Shown here: one piece after another, positions 44,130-54,111 of the stretch | Numbering within the stretch: position 1 is the first letter of the stretch | Layout of the letters: each line of letters opens with the position of its first letter | Assembly: GCA_035079385.1 (NCBI GenBank) | Contig: JAVHKY010000053.1 | Span: forward strand, 3,348,001 to 3,412,000 | From: Aspidiotus rigidus | Taxonomy: Eukaryota; Arthropoda; Insecta; Hemiptera; Diaspididae | DNA: 64,000 nt | Direction: 5' to 3' | Program-made: the position numbers and the translations under genes | Notes under the pieces: model-generated | The model's input: the letters and a program-made list of their open reading frames with translations, nothing else | Databases searched by the model: none | What the model was told of the DNA's origin: nothing

Positions 44130-44700
44130 AAAATGGGTTAATGGGCTAAAAGAGGGTTAAAATATCCCAAAGTTGGAAAATCGATCAAACTTTTGAATTG
44201 TAATTTGATTTTTAAGTGGAATTTCACGCTCAGTCCAAAAAAATGCTTAAAAAGTTCTTCGAAGCACAAAGAGGTTAATGGGCCTAAAAAGAGCCAAAAT
44301 TTCCCCAAATTGGAAAATCGTTCGAACTTTCAAATTTTAATTTGATTTTCAGGTGGACTTTCGCGGTGAGTCCGAAAAAAATGTTTAAAAAATTCTTTGA
44401 AGCACCGAAATGGGTTAATGGGCTCAAAAAGGGTCAAAATTTCCCCAAATTGGAAAATTGTTCGAACTTCCAAATTTTAATTCGGTTTTCAATTGGAATT
44501 TCGCGCTGAGTCCGAAGAAAATGCTTTAAAAATACTTCGGAACACCAAAATGGGTCCATGGGCTCAAAGGAATCAAAATTCCTCCAAAATGAAAAATTTG
44601 CGTAATCTTCAAGAGTGGTTTTCAATTCTGAAGTAAAATTTAGCGCCGAGTCCGAGAAAAATACTGAAATGGCCTTTGATGATCCCCAAAATGAAAAATA
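44130..44700 (-). repeat. ~120-bp tandem array, left side of foldback copy 2
   Basis: About four units with GCACCAAAATGGGTTAATGG, CAAAAAGGGTCAAAATTT, CCCCAAATTGGAAAAT and TTCGCGCTGAGTCCG. Opposite in orientation to the 46200-47400 array. Confidence 0.8.
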
Positions 44701-44739
44701 AAAATTTTTTCTCATTCTGCTGTAAAATTGTTGATTCAG

Positions 44740-46190
44740 GGGATGGAAGGAATGTCGACAAGTTCGTCTGCCGTAGAGTGCTCGCGGAGTGAGAGATCGA
44801 CTAGCGTCGGGTGACAGATCCGAAAGAGGAAATTGCGGAAATTCTCCTCACTTGGGGGTTGGAGGGAGACAACAAATGCATCTTCTGTTGAAGGTTCGCA
44901 GTGAGAGGTCGACTTGGGCTCTGCGTATGATCAAAGCGGGAAAAAGTGCGAAAGCTCTCGTTGTTTCAGGCAAAGAACGCAAAGTTGGTCTTCTGTTTTG
45001 CGAGCTTGTGATGAGAGATCAACTGACGCCCCACCTATAAACGAAGCGGGCCATAGTGCAAAAACTCCTTGATTCAGGCAATGGGAAGATACCGCAAATT
45101 TGGTCTTGCTCGTGACTAGCGATCAGCTATAGCTCAGTCTTTGATTGAGGCAGACGAACACCCGGAATTTCTCGGGGTTTCACCCAGAGGAGGGAATGAT
45201 ACCGGCAAGCTCGACTTTCGTCATGAGCTCGCGTTAAGAGAACGATCAAGACCCTGTGCATGACAGAGGCAGGCGAATGATCCCTGGTTTCAACATAGAT
45301 CAACTGAGGGCCCGTGTGTGATCGAGGCGAATGCTTCTGCAAAAACTCATGTTGTTTCTTGCCGAGAAGAGAATGATACCGGTGACTTCGTTTCCCATTA
45401 CATGCTCGCGGTAAGAAATCGATTGAGGCCCCGTGTATGATCCAAGCGGGTGCTTCCGCAAAAACTATTCATTTTAGAGAAATTGTGATTATCTCTGGGG
45501 CCCGTGGTTTCACGCAAAGGAGGCAATGATGCCGTGAAGCTCGTCTCCCGGTGTCAGCGCGTGATGTGAGAATGGATAGGGCCCCAGATAGCCTGGAGGC
45601 AAACGAATGCGCGGATATTCTCGTGGTTTCTCAGAAAGGCGCGAATGATACCGTGAAGCTCGTTTTCTGTTGGCAGCTCGAGGTGAGAGAACAGTCAGGG
45701 TCCCACGTTTGATAGGGCCGGGTGAATGCACATCAGAAATACTCGTGGTTTATCAAAAAAGAGAGAACTTTACGGCTTCATTTGCGCCTTTGTGAGGAAC
45801 CACGAGAATTTTTGAGTATTCGTTCGATTCCGTGGTATCGGCGGCCCTATCCGATCTCTCACCACGAGCTGACAACGGAAGGCAAGCTTCCCTGAAACGC
45901 CACTCTCTCGGCTAGCGTCACAAGAAAATTATCGCACTCTTACCCGCATTCATTGTAAGAGGAATATGGCCAATTAATCACTGCGAGTTCACAATGTAAG
46001 ACGAGCATCTCAGTACCGTCCTCTCTATCGCCTGATGAAGCAATGTGAATTTCACACTGTTACCAGCTTCGATCATACGCAGGGCCTCAGTCGATCACCG
46101 AGAGCTATTCTTGTTCTCGCGAAGCTCGATTTCTTTGAGAACCGAATGAAATTTGAAAGGCTAAGCGATACTCCAAATTGGTAAAATTGT
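44740..46190. repeat. Central block of foldback copy 2
   Basis: Degenerate units with GTGAGAGATCGACTAGCGTC, GATCAACTGAGGGCCCGTGT, CTCGTGGTTTCTC and similar. The outer part (45770-46110) is the inverse of 20990-21310 in copy 1. Longer than in copy 1, so internal expansion or loss has taken place. Confidence 0.7.
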
Positions 46191-46199
46191 GATCGTTTT

Positions 46200-47400
46200 T
46201 GGGCACTTTCACACTTTTTGGTGCTTCGCATTCAAAAGTTTTTTTTTTTTTCAACTCAGCACATAATTCTACCCTAGAATCGAGAAAAACTTTGAAGGTA
46301 GGCGACTTTTTTCGTTTTAAAGAAATGTTGACCCTTTTTGGTCTCATTAACCCATTTTGGTGCTTCGCAGAATTTCTTAACAATTTCATTCAGATTCAGC
46401 GCTAAATTTTATCTCAGAATCGAGAAAAACTTTGAAGGTTGTGCGATTTTATCATTTTGGGGAAATTTTGACCCTTTTTGGGTTCATAAACCTATTTCGG
46501 TGCTTCGCAGAATTTTTTAACAATTTTATTCAGATTCAGCGCTAAATTTTATCTCAGAATCGAGAAAAACTTCGAAGGTTAGGCAATTGTATCATTTTGG
46601 TGATATTTTGACCCTTTTTGGGCCCATTCACCCATTTTGGTGCTTCGCAAGAATTTTTTCAACAATTTCATTCAGATTCAGCGCTAAATTTTATCTCACA
46701 ATCGAGAAAAACTTCGAAGGTTAGGCAATTGTATCATTTTGGTGATATTTTGACCCTTTTTGGGCCCATTCACCCATTTTGGTGCTTCGCAAGAATTTTT
46801 TCAACAATTTCATTCAGATTTAGCGCTAAATTTCATCTCAGAATAGAGAAAAACTTTGAAGATTAGGCGGTTTTATTATTTTGGGGAAATTTTGACCCTT
46901 TTTGGACCCATTAACCCATTTTGGTGCTTCGCATCAACAATTTCATTCAGATTCAGCTCTAAATTTCATCTCAGAATCGAGAAAAACTTCGAAGATTAGG
47001 CGGTTTTATTATTTTGGTGAAATTTTGACCCTTTTTGGACCTATTAACCCATTTTGGTGCTCCGCAGAATTTCTTAACAATTTTATTCAGATTCAGCGCT
47101 AAATTTTATCTTAGAATCGAGAAAAACTTTGAAGGTTGGGCGATTGTATCATTTTGGGTATATTTGGACTCTTTTTGGGCCCATTCACCCATTTTGGTGC
47201 TTCGCAAGAATTTTTTCAACAATTTTATTCAGATTCAGCGCTAAATTTTATCTCAGAATCGAGAAAAACTTTGAAGGTTGGGCGATTTTAGCATTTTGGG
47301 GAAATTTTGACCCTCTTTGGGTTGATAAACCCATTTTGGTGCTTCGCAGAATTTTTTAACAATCTTATTCAGATTCAGCGCTAAATTTTACTACAGGATT
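46200..47400 (+). repeat. ~140-bp tandem array, eight units
   Basis: CCCATTTTGGTGCTTCGCA recurs at about 46350, 46495, 46632, 46772, 46916, 47048, 47189 and 47332, a period near 140 bp. Each unit also has TTCAGATTCAGCGCTAAAT, CTCAGAATCGAGAAAAACTT and TTTTGACCCTTTTTGGGCCC. Units are about 90 percent alike, suggesting homogenisation by unequal exchange. Confidence 0.9.
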
Positions 47401-47649
47401 GGGGAACTCTTTGAAGATTACGCGATTCTTTTAATCATGGAAAATTGTTTTTCGATAATTCACAATTTTGAGAACCCCTGCTCTAAAATTTCGGCACATT
47501 TTGGTCCATAACTCGGCTCAGAAAAGTCGTAGAATCTTCGGATGTGGCGCAAATTAAAGATAAAGTTGAGATACAAATTTCGTAGATTTGAAGTATACAT
47601 CTAGCGCAAACTCCCATTCAACTGGTAACATCTTTCCGGTCCACCCTAT

Positions 47650-48814
47650 ATTGGCGAGCCCGAACCCTCTCTGTGTTTCGTAATAAGGACACAATTTTTC
47701 ATTGTTTATTGATGGTTCTTAAATTGCGCTTGCGGGGGCTCCAGAAATGCAAGAACAAAAGCGCGTCGCTATGACACTCGACTGCTAAAGTGCTCGCGAC
47801 TCGTACTTCTATCTGCGAGTTTTAGTGCAACGCTACCTACACGCGAAGGTCGTGAAAACAATGCGCGTTCTTACGTACAGTATACTTGTGTAGATTCAAA
47901 GTCGAGATTCTCCCAAATACCCCTCATGATATACAGTACATACACAGTAGGTCGAAAGTAGGAATTCTAGAAGCTGTGAAATCAACTCAGAGCCTTCACC
48001 ATCCTCAAATCACTATTTGCCGGAAGAACGGCAGATGGTGGAAAGTGAAAGTTATTCCAAGCAACTTAGTATATTATACAACTAGGTGTATCAGGGGCGC
48101 GATTATTGACGAGTGCGAAGCAAACGCACGAGTTGATTTTAAGCACTGAAATGCACCAAGTTCTACAACATGCTTTTTAATCAAAGTGAACGAATGGGAA
48201 AATCAAAACTTTTGAATTCATATCAAATATAGCAAGCAAACACTGTTGAAACTACAAGAAGCTCACATTATTGCCCTGTTCTCCTCGCAGAGGGTAATAA
48301 TGTCCTACATTTTTTCCCGCTTCGTCTGTTACCACTTCTCATCTCACGATATCTTTCAGCTCACAAAACTGAACCATAATAACGTCATTTTAGTCAAGAC
48401 GACCAAAGACTCCCAAAGTTACAGACTCTCCTGGCAATCACGTTTGATCCCTCCTAGGTCTTCTCGAACACGACAGGAATAATTGGAAACCTGTGCATCT
48501 CACTTCTAAATTTTTGTAATTCTTTGCTCTCCTCTTAGAATGATGACCAAGCCACGGACTTGCATAGAGAGATACAACCTTATTCTAGAAGATTGAGACC
48601 GCATCATTTCTTCATTTCACAGCACAACAAAATACTCTCACATCTATAACTCTATTTCAAAAAATGTAAAATAAATACAGTGAGATGGGTCAAGGAAACT
48701 ACCTATATACGCATTAACTTGACTACTCGTAAGTTATCTTTGCATCTGAATACACCGCATCAGTAGACGTATTCTATTTCCTCTGTGTGTCGACGAAAGA
48801 ATAAAATGTCTTAC
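47650..48814. other. Rest of the intron, one small dispersed repeat
   Basis: Around 47740-47885, CAACGCTACCTACACGCGAA followed by GCGTTCTTACGTACAG resembles 60370-60435 (CGACGCTACCAACAC, GCGTTCTTACGTATG), so a small unnamed repeat is shared. No exon recognised. Confidence 0.4.
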
Positions 48815-48964
48815 CTGAAATCTTCTAGTACTCTCAATAACGAGCTTATTGCTTTTCTGTAAACTAGCTTTATACGCCTCGTAGCATTCGGCCCAGAAAA
48901 TATTCATCGTTTCGCTCAATTCGCTGGCCAACGAATTTTTGTACTTTTCGAAGTTCGGTTTTAC
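48815..48964 (-). CDS. Internal exon upstream of the 42.6-kb exon, same gene
   Basis: On the minus strand the acceptor GTTTCCTTTTTTCAAG leads into VKPNFEKYKNSLASELSETM, NIFWAECYEAYKASLQKSNK and LVIESTRRFQ, then CAG|GTAAGA. It is exactly 50 codons, phase 0 at both ends, and joins in frame to the exon at 42593-42750. The joined segment (a helical, Trp/Cys-bearing stretch then ESTRRFQ and DVIYNPF) has the look of the region N-terminal to PH-BEACH in neurobeachin-like proteins, where a ..S..KFQ.. motif is common. The splice sites and codon pattern are strong; the family is a tentative call. Confidence 0.6.
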
Positions 48965-49768
48965 CTTGAAAAAAGGAAACAAAACCATCAAACAATGGAT
49001 TACATATTGGTCGCTAATTAAGCCGCAATTTTTGCGTTTCGCTTTCATATCGTAATTGTTCGAATTGCATTCGCTATTCTGGTCTTTTTTCTAAGGTGTA
49101 GAATATCACCCTGGACGTGAATTCCATAATCTACAATACGTACGAGAAGCCGTAAATACATAACCGTCGACATTCTTGAATACGGCCTTAATGAGAAACG
49201 TACAGAGTTTACCGCATCTGATTCGATAAAGTAGAGCGAAAATTATCTTTTCTGCTCACTTTCGACGGGAATAAACTAATATTTGTAATTTTCGACAGCT
49301 ACAGAAGAGTCAATCGAGTGATCGCGAGGTATTCATTCGAACAATACAAAATTAAGAATACTGTCGTAGGCTCGTCTACTGTTTAACGAGAAGAGCTGAT
49401 CGTTCTTAATAAACCGAAGTATTCTGAACGTCAGTTTTTTTTTTTTTTTTTTTTTGGCTCGTTCTAATATAGAAAGTCACGAAGAGAAACAATAAACAAA
49501 AATTTGGAATTCTGCTAAAAATGTGGTCAAGAAGTGTTGAACTTAACTAGCAAAGAAGTGAAACAAATCAAACTAGAGAGAAGAATGCCTATTCTAGATC
49601 CCTTATATAGGGTAGCATACACTGACGTCAACAGGGTGCAGGTTTTCTTTTGATATTTATTTCACCAGCCACCGTTTAATAAATTTAAACTCAGATCAAC
49701 CTTCAAGTTTGTGTGTAAGCTGAATGGCCAGTTTGTGATTATAGACGTTCCATTTGGTCCAGTGGTTA
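48965..49768. other. Probable intron, no feature seen
   Basis: Upstream side of the minus-strand gene. Contains a T25-type homopolymer at 49435-49455. No further exon could be recognised before the Mutator-like element. Confidence 0.4.
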
Positions 49769-49890
49769 CATTTTATTGGGCATAAATTTAATCGCACGCC
49801 TCAAAAAACAAAATTGCCCGCCTACCGATAACATGCTAAGGAAACAAAATTGACACGGCACTGAAATGTATTACACGGATAAAAAAAACT

Positions 49891-50210
49891 TTATAGCCTA
49901 CAAGCTACATTCACTTTGGAGGGGCGGCCGCGCTTACGTTTTTGACCCATGGGGATGTTTTTAGCTTTCTGGGGGAGGGTACAAAGTTTCAATCGAATTT
50001 GCATACCAATAACGTGTTTGCACAGAGAGTGTTTCAAGAAGAACGGGCAAGTACATTCACACTCGTTGAGAAGTGCAGTCACCCTTGTGCGCCACATGCT
50101 GCAATGTTCCCGCTTGAATGTATCAAAGGATGTCCATTTACCTTCGAGTTTCATATATTGCTTCGTTAATCGGGCGGTGAGTGGCTTACAGAGATGTGAA
50201 GATCCGACGA
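49891..50210 (-). pseudogene. SWIM zinc finger, C-terminal part of a MULE transposase
   Basis: The open frame on the minus strand runs from about 50210 to the stop at 49891. It reads HLCKPLTARLTKQYMKLEGK, then CECTCPFFLKHSLCKHVIGM, which is the SWIM signature C-x-C..C-x-H, and ends with an AT-hook-like basic tail, GQKRKRGRPSKVNVACRL. SWIM fingers follow the DDE core in most Mutator-like transposases. The core itself is absent upstream, where the frame is lost in front of the tandem repeat. The GRP within KRGRPSK would bind AT-rich minor groove. This is a remnant of element protein, not a host gene. Confidence 0.75.
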
Positions 50211-50439
50211 GGTACGACGACCCTCCTCGTCATCATCCATTCGGAATACTGGTTTGTTCAAGAGAGCCTAATGGTAGACTTCGTCCACATGTTCAGGGGC
50301 ACAGAAGGAGTTTCCGCAAATGGTACAACATTCACGCACACAGGATCACGGCGGTCCGAACCAGTTCCTTACCAACTCGCATACTTTCATGACAAATTGA
50401 TTTACCATCCTTGCATCCTCACAATAATTTTTTTTTCAA

Positions 50440-50790
50440 TTCTATTTGAACTGTCTGTAAGACATCCACAAATGAGTGTTGAACCAAAAACACTCGGGAT
50501 CCATCGAAACAAACAAATAAACAAAGTAAGTATTGCACACATCCTCCAAGTTGTGCACTCAAGACCAAAAATACTGGAAATCCTACAAAACGGACGAATA
50601 AGTAGTGCACACATCCATAAATAAGTTGTGCACTCGAGATACAAAACACTAGAAATCCTATGAAATGGACAAATACACGAAGTAAGTAGTGCACACATCT
50701 TGATACAAGTTGTACACACAAATCAAAACACTCGAAATCCATCGAAACGGACAAATACTCCATGTAAGTAGTGCACACATTACTTAACTG
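50440..50790 (-). repeat. Minisatellite inside Mutator-like copy 2
   Basis: Four to five units of about 75-85 bp on the minus strand, each with GATGTGTGCACTACTTAC, TTTGTCC-TTTC, GGATTTC-AGTGTTTTG and GTGCACAACTTG. It replaces the region where the transposase core would be expected. The same unit occurs in copy 1 at 16620-16790. Confidence 0.85.
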
Positions 50791-51174
50791 ACTCTTCTGG
50801 GATGGAACAACTGGGAAAACACCTCCATCAACAGTCATACCTCACTCATAGGGAGTTTGAGGTTCACTATGGGGAGGCAGTCTTTACTGTCAAGCCCATC
50901 CTGGCTGGAGTTCCTCACAATAAATGCAGCAAAATTACTTTCTTTTGAAATACAGGTTGTGTGTCAGTCCGATGGCGTTCGTCAAGGTTTCAACGTCATG
51001 TCAGTTTTTTTCCTTGGCGGGAGGGGAACTGGCGGTCAATATAATTTTATGAGGCGTGCACTTATATACGTCCCATTTTATTGGTAGTCCATTTCGGTTA
51101 CCGGTTCAATACTAATCAACTGCGAAAGACAATTCCAAAAAGTATTTGTTCGAGTCAAGTATTTTAATGGCAAT

Positions 51175-51510
51175 TCAACGCTCAAGTAACTTTTGGTATC
51201 TGTATTTACGAGTACGATAGGCATAATGAAGATGAAACGTATGAAAGATTTCACTATGAGACTTTGCAAAGCTGTTCAAAACGTGTCGTCTTACACATTG
51301 TCTCGCTATCCGCAGCCCAGTTGACTCGTCAAAGGTACTTAACATCTTAATTACGGTATTTCGTTGTAATCGGCAGACAGTATAGATGTCAACTAGGTCA
51401 TCGTTTCCAACACACAAATTCCTCAACGTTAAATTTAAGTCAAGCCTGATTAAATACGCGTCCAAAGGAAAGAACGCGACCCTAACATTCTCTATTATAG
51501 ACGATCCGAA
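51175..51510 (-). other. Orphan open frame of about 110 codons
   Basis: Minus-strand frame open from about 51505 to 51175, reading VAFFPLDAYLIRLDLN, LRNLCVGNDDLVDIYTVCRL and STGLRIARQCVRRHVLNS. The residue mix looks more protein-like than neighbouring noise, and a possible donor (ACTC|GTAAAT) lies near its end. I recognise no domain. It could be an exon of the minus-strand gene upstream of the 48.9-kb exon, or an old element remnant. Confidence 0.25.
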
Positions 51511-52310
51511 TCAGCCTGCGAAAGTACGGTCATCGACCTAAAGGTTTACCTCAGAAATCTGACATATACATATCGTGCCCAATGTTTGAATAGAATTCTT
51601 TTAATTAGAGATGGTGACCGAACAGGATAGCCGTTGTGTCTGATATTTCTTGATGATTGCGATCATGCGAGGAAAGACACAGGAAAGAATAAACATAATA
51701 TTATTGTAATTGTTCGGCTATGCCCTACGTACACTTTTTTGTCATATTATATAATTTATTAATGCCCGTGTTACTTTTGCCGATAAACACCATCGCCAGC
51801 AATTGTGAACATCGCATAACAAAAAAAAAAAAAAAAAAAACGTACCTACAACCGTCATTTTCTCTCATGATTCTTCATTTGTTACGATAATATACGGTGT
51901 ACCTACTCTACGTCAACACGGCACCTCTTCTGTTTCAAATATGGAAAAATGAGAGAAAAATCATTTTATTCGCCAAATGATCACGGCAGGTGCGCGAGAG
52001 CAAATGATCGAGAAAAAAAATGTACACGTTCTCTTTATGGTATACATACACTATACGCACGCCTCACTGGTTAATTTTACGGCTAGTCACAAAAATCGCG
52101 CTGCTCAGTGAGTACCCGTAGTACAAAAGGACTGCATAATTGTAGTAAATCTGTCAGCAGTAACATAAATAAAAAGAAATTCGCGCTTCAGACGTAACAC
52201 AGAATCATCGTTTAACGAATCGCACGTAATTGTACATCGATGAATCCCATTTGCTCGAGGTTCTCTGTCTCGAGCTGCCCGCTTGGCACCTCCGTAATTT
52301 CCGACTCGAT
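51511..52310. other. Intergenic, nothing seen
   Basis: Includes an A20 run near 51822-51840. No exon or repeat boundary recognised. Confidence 0.4.
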
Positions 52311-52319
52311 TGAAGAGTT

Positions 52320-52740
52320 TAAGATTTGTTCTTTTAAACGAAACGGATCAACAAGAAACTCGCCGAGCTAACCCGAACCAAAGGGGAAAGGAAAGAAGAG
52401 ACAGCAGCACCGAAGCACAACTTTGCTCCCAGAACCGAGGTCCTACCAAAAGTAATCCAAACCATGGAACATAATGTGAGATCAGAAGCGAGAATCAGAA
52501 TTGGTCACAAATCTATAGAAGAAGATACAAAGAGAACAACCTGATCCTGACAAAGGGGGACAAAGGCAACACGGTTGCGGTAATGGAGAAGGATGACTTC
52601 ATACAAAAAGTAGGAACGTACATTGCGGAGAATGGATACCACGAGCTGAAGCAGGACCCGACTCAACGTATTCGACAAAGCAACTGTCGTAATGAACAAT
52701 GGACGAAGAATGCAGCATCACCTCACTCCGCAATCAACCG
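52320..52740 (+). pseudogene. Second Penelope-like family, N-terminal reverse-transcriptase fragment
   Basis: A frame through about 52490-52680 reads NLILTKGDKGNTVAVMEKDD, FIQKVGTYIAENGYHELKQD, PTQ. The LTKxDKGN-x-VVME block is the characteristic N-terminal motif of Penelope reverse transcriptases and matches LTKADKGNSIVVMEK in the element at 5.5 kb, but at a distance that indicates a different family. The frame is lost after about 52740, where repetitive DNA starts. The C-terminal parts of a related element appear at 55200-55640, suggesting that one insertion was split. Confidence 0.7.
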
Positions 52741-53564
52741 CGCAACCATTTTAACGGGGACCTGTTTTATCGGGTGTTTTTTGGAAAAAATATCTGCCTT
52801 CCGACCGGCCGGCAAGCTTAAGGTCGTATCATATATAGCTCGGAAGTCGAAAATCTTCCAATTCTCCCTCCTATCCCTATCATTTATAGCTCAGAGGTCA
52901 TATCTTATATAGCTTTCCAAGTCCCCCTCCTACCACCTATCGACAGCTCAGAGCACAAAATTTTTCCAAGTCTCTCTTTTAACTAAAATCCGGGCCTGTG
53001 ACGTTACAATTTGATGACGCTGTAAGTCAGAATGGGGACGTCAAAATCTGATGACATCATAGATCAGTTTTTCTCAAGTCCCCCTACTATTACGAATAGT
53101 TCCGGAGTCCGGGCCAGTAAAGTCAAAATTTGGTGACGTCATAGGTCAGCCTTGTGACGTCACAATCTGATGATCCTTCCCCTATTATATATAGCTCCGA
53201 GGTCATATCACATCATATAGCTTTCTAAATCCCCCGTCCATCATATACTGTATAGCTCACCCTCTCCCAACATATATAGCTCTAAAGTCCGGGCCTGTGA
53301 CGTCAAAATTTGATGACGTCATAGATCAGCCTTGAGACGTCACGATCTGATGACGCCATAGATCAGTGTTTTCCCAAGTTCCTCTCCTATCATATATAGC
53401 TCCAAGTCCGGGCCGTGACGTTAAAATTTGATGACGTCATAGGTCAACTCTGAGACGTCACGATCTGATGACGTCATAGATCAGTTTTTTCCCAAGTCCC
53501 CTCCTACAAGGAACCCTCATTTCCTTTTTTAACGGTTCCGGTTATAAAAGTTCTTGAATTGAAT

Positions 53565-53805
53565 TGTGGGATCCGGTTCCTTTTGGTTCCGGTTCCAGTG
53601 AGATCCAGTTCCTTTTGGTTCCGGTCCCAGAACCCAACGGTGAGATCCGCCTCCTTTTGGTTCCGATTCCAGAACCCAATAGTGAGATCCGGTTCCTTTT
53701 GGTTCTGGTCCCAGAACCCACTGGTGAGATCCGCTTCTTTTTGGTTCCGATTCCAGAACCCAATAGCGAGATCCGGTTCCTCTTGGTTCTGGTTCCAGAA
53801 TCCTA
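53565..53805. repeat. ~60-bp minisatellite GGTTCCGGTTCC / GTGAGATCCGG
   Basis: About four and a half units of GTGAGATCCGGTTCCTTTTG followed by GTTCCG-TCCAGAACCCA. Adjacent units alternate slightly (CAGAACCCAATAG versus CAGAACCCACTGG), hinting at a two-unit higher order of about 120 bp. Both strands are open over much of it only because the unit is a multiple of three. Confidence 0.9.
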
Positions 53806-53983
53806 GAAATACGGGAGGAGAACCGCTTCCTGTAGCGGTATTTGGTTCCGGTTCTCAGCCTTGCATTATAATATATAGTTCCAAAGTCCGGGAATGTCAC
53901 GTCATAGGTCAGCCTTGAGACGTTACAATCTGATGACGTCATAGATCAGTTTTTTTCCACGTCCCTCTCGTATTATATATATA

Positions 53984-54111
53984 GTCTGATCGCAAATAGA
54001 ATGGGTCACGTAAACAAACCCGCGAACCGCTTCCTCGCAACGTAATCAATTTTTTTGCATGAAAGTGGGTCGCGGGTTTGTTTACGTGACCCATTCTATT
54101 TGCGATCAGAC
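53984..54111. mobile_element. 128-bp palindromic MITE with 42-bp perfect inverted ends
   Basis: It begins GTCTGATCGCAAATAGAATG and its first 42 bases are the exact inverse of its last 42; the loop is 44 bp. It is flanked on both sides by TATA, and the host sequence TATATAGCTCC, found intact in neighbouring repeat units, supplies the empty site. A TA or TATA duplication suggests a mariner-like or related mobilising enzyme. It has no coding capacity. The identical arms argue for a recent insertion. Confidence 0.85.

Larger units (their letters stand above)
44130..47650 (-). mobile_element. Foldback-type DNA transposon, copy 2 (inverted)
   Basis: Colinear, on the opposite strand, with 20256-22400 of copy 1. 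The right end to about 47645 is the same terminal sequence (CATCTTTCCGGTCCACCCTA, with TTATGGTCC-like TTTTGGTCCATAACTCGG further in). Moving left come a long tandem array (46200-47400), the central block (44740-46190) and the opposing array (44130-44700). The FLYWCH segment and the second terminal repeat of copy 1 are absent, so this copy is truncated at about 44130. The array has about eight units here against two to three in copy 1. Confidence 0.75.
42751..48814 (-). other. 6.06-kb intron containing foldback copy 2
   Basis: Bounded on the minus strand by CAG|GTAAGA (48815/48814) and GCAG|GAT (42751/42750). Both flanking exons are phase 0 at this junction. More than half of its length is the foldback element at 44130-47650. 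No other exon was recognised within it. Confidence 0.6.
49769..51082 (-). mobile_element. Mutator-like element copy 2 with perfect 9-bp target duplication
   Basis: The element is 49778-51073 (1296 bp). CATTTTATT flanks it at 49769-49777 and 51074-51082. On the minus strand it starts GGGACGTATATAAGTGCACG, almost the left end of copy 1, and finishes with the inverse of GGGCATAAATTTAATCGCAC. It retains the MTVDGGVF start (about 50838), four to five tandem units, and a SWIM finger at the far end, so it looks like an internal deletion derivative of an autonomous MULE. It probably lies in an intron of the BEACH-like gene. Confidence 0.85.

Noticed and set aside
46200..47400. CRISPR-like regular array
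   Set aside because: Units of ~140 bp are repeated over their full length without unique spacers; this is a tandem array inside a eukaryotic transposon.
53529..53942. Long ORFs on both strands with repeated Trp/Pro/Glu peptides
   Set aside because: They are translations of the ~60-bp minisatellite, whose period is a multiple of three.
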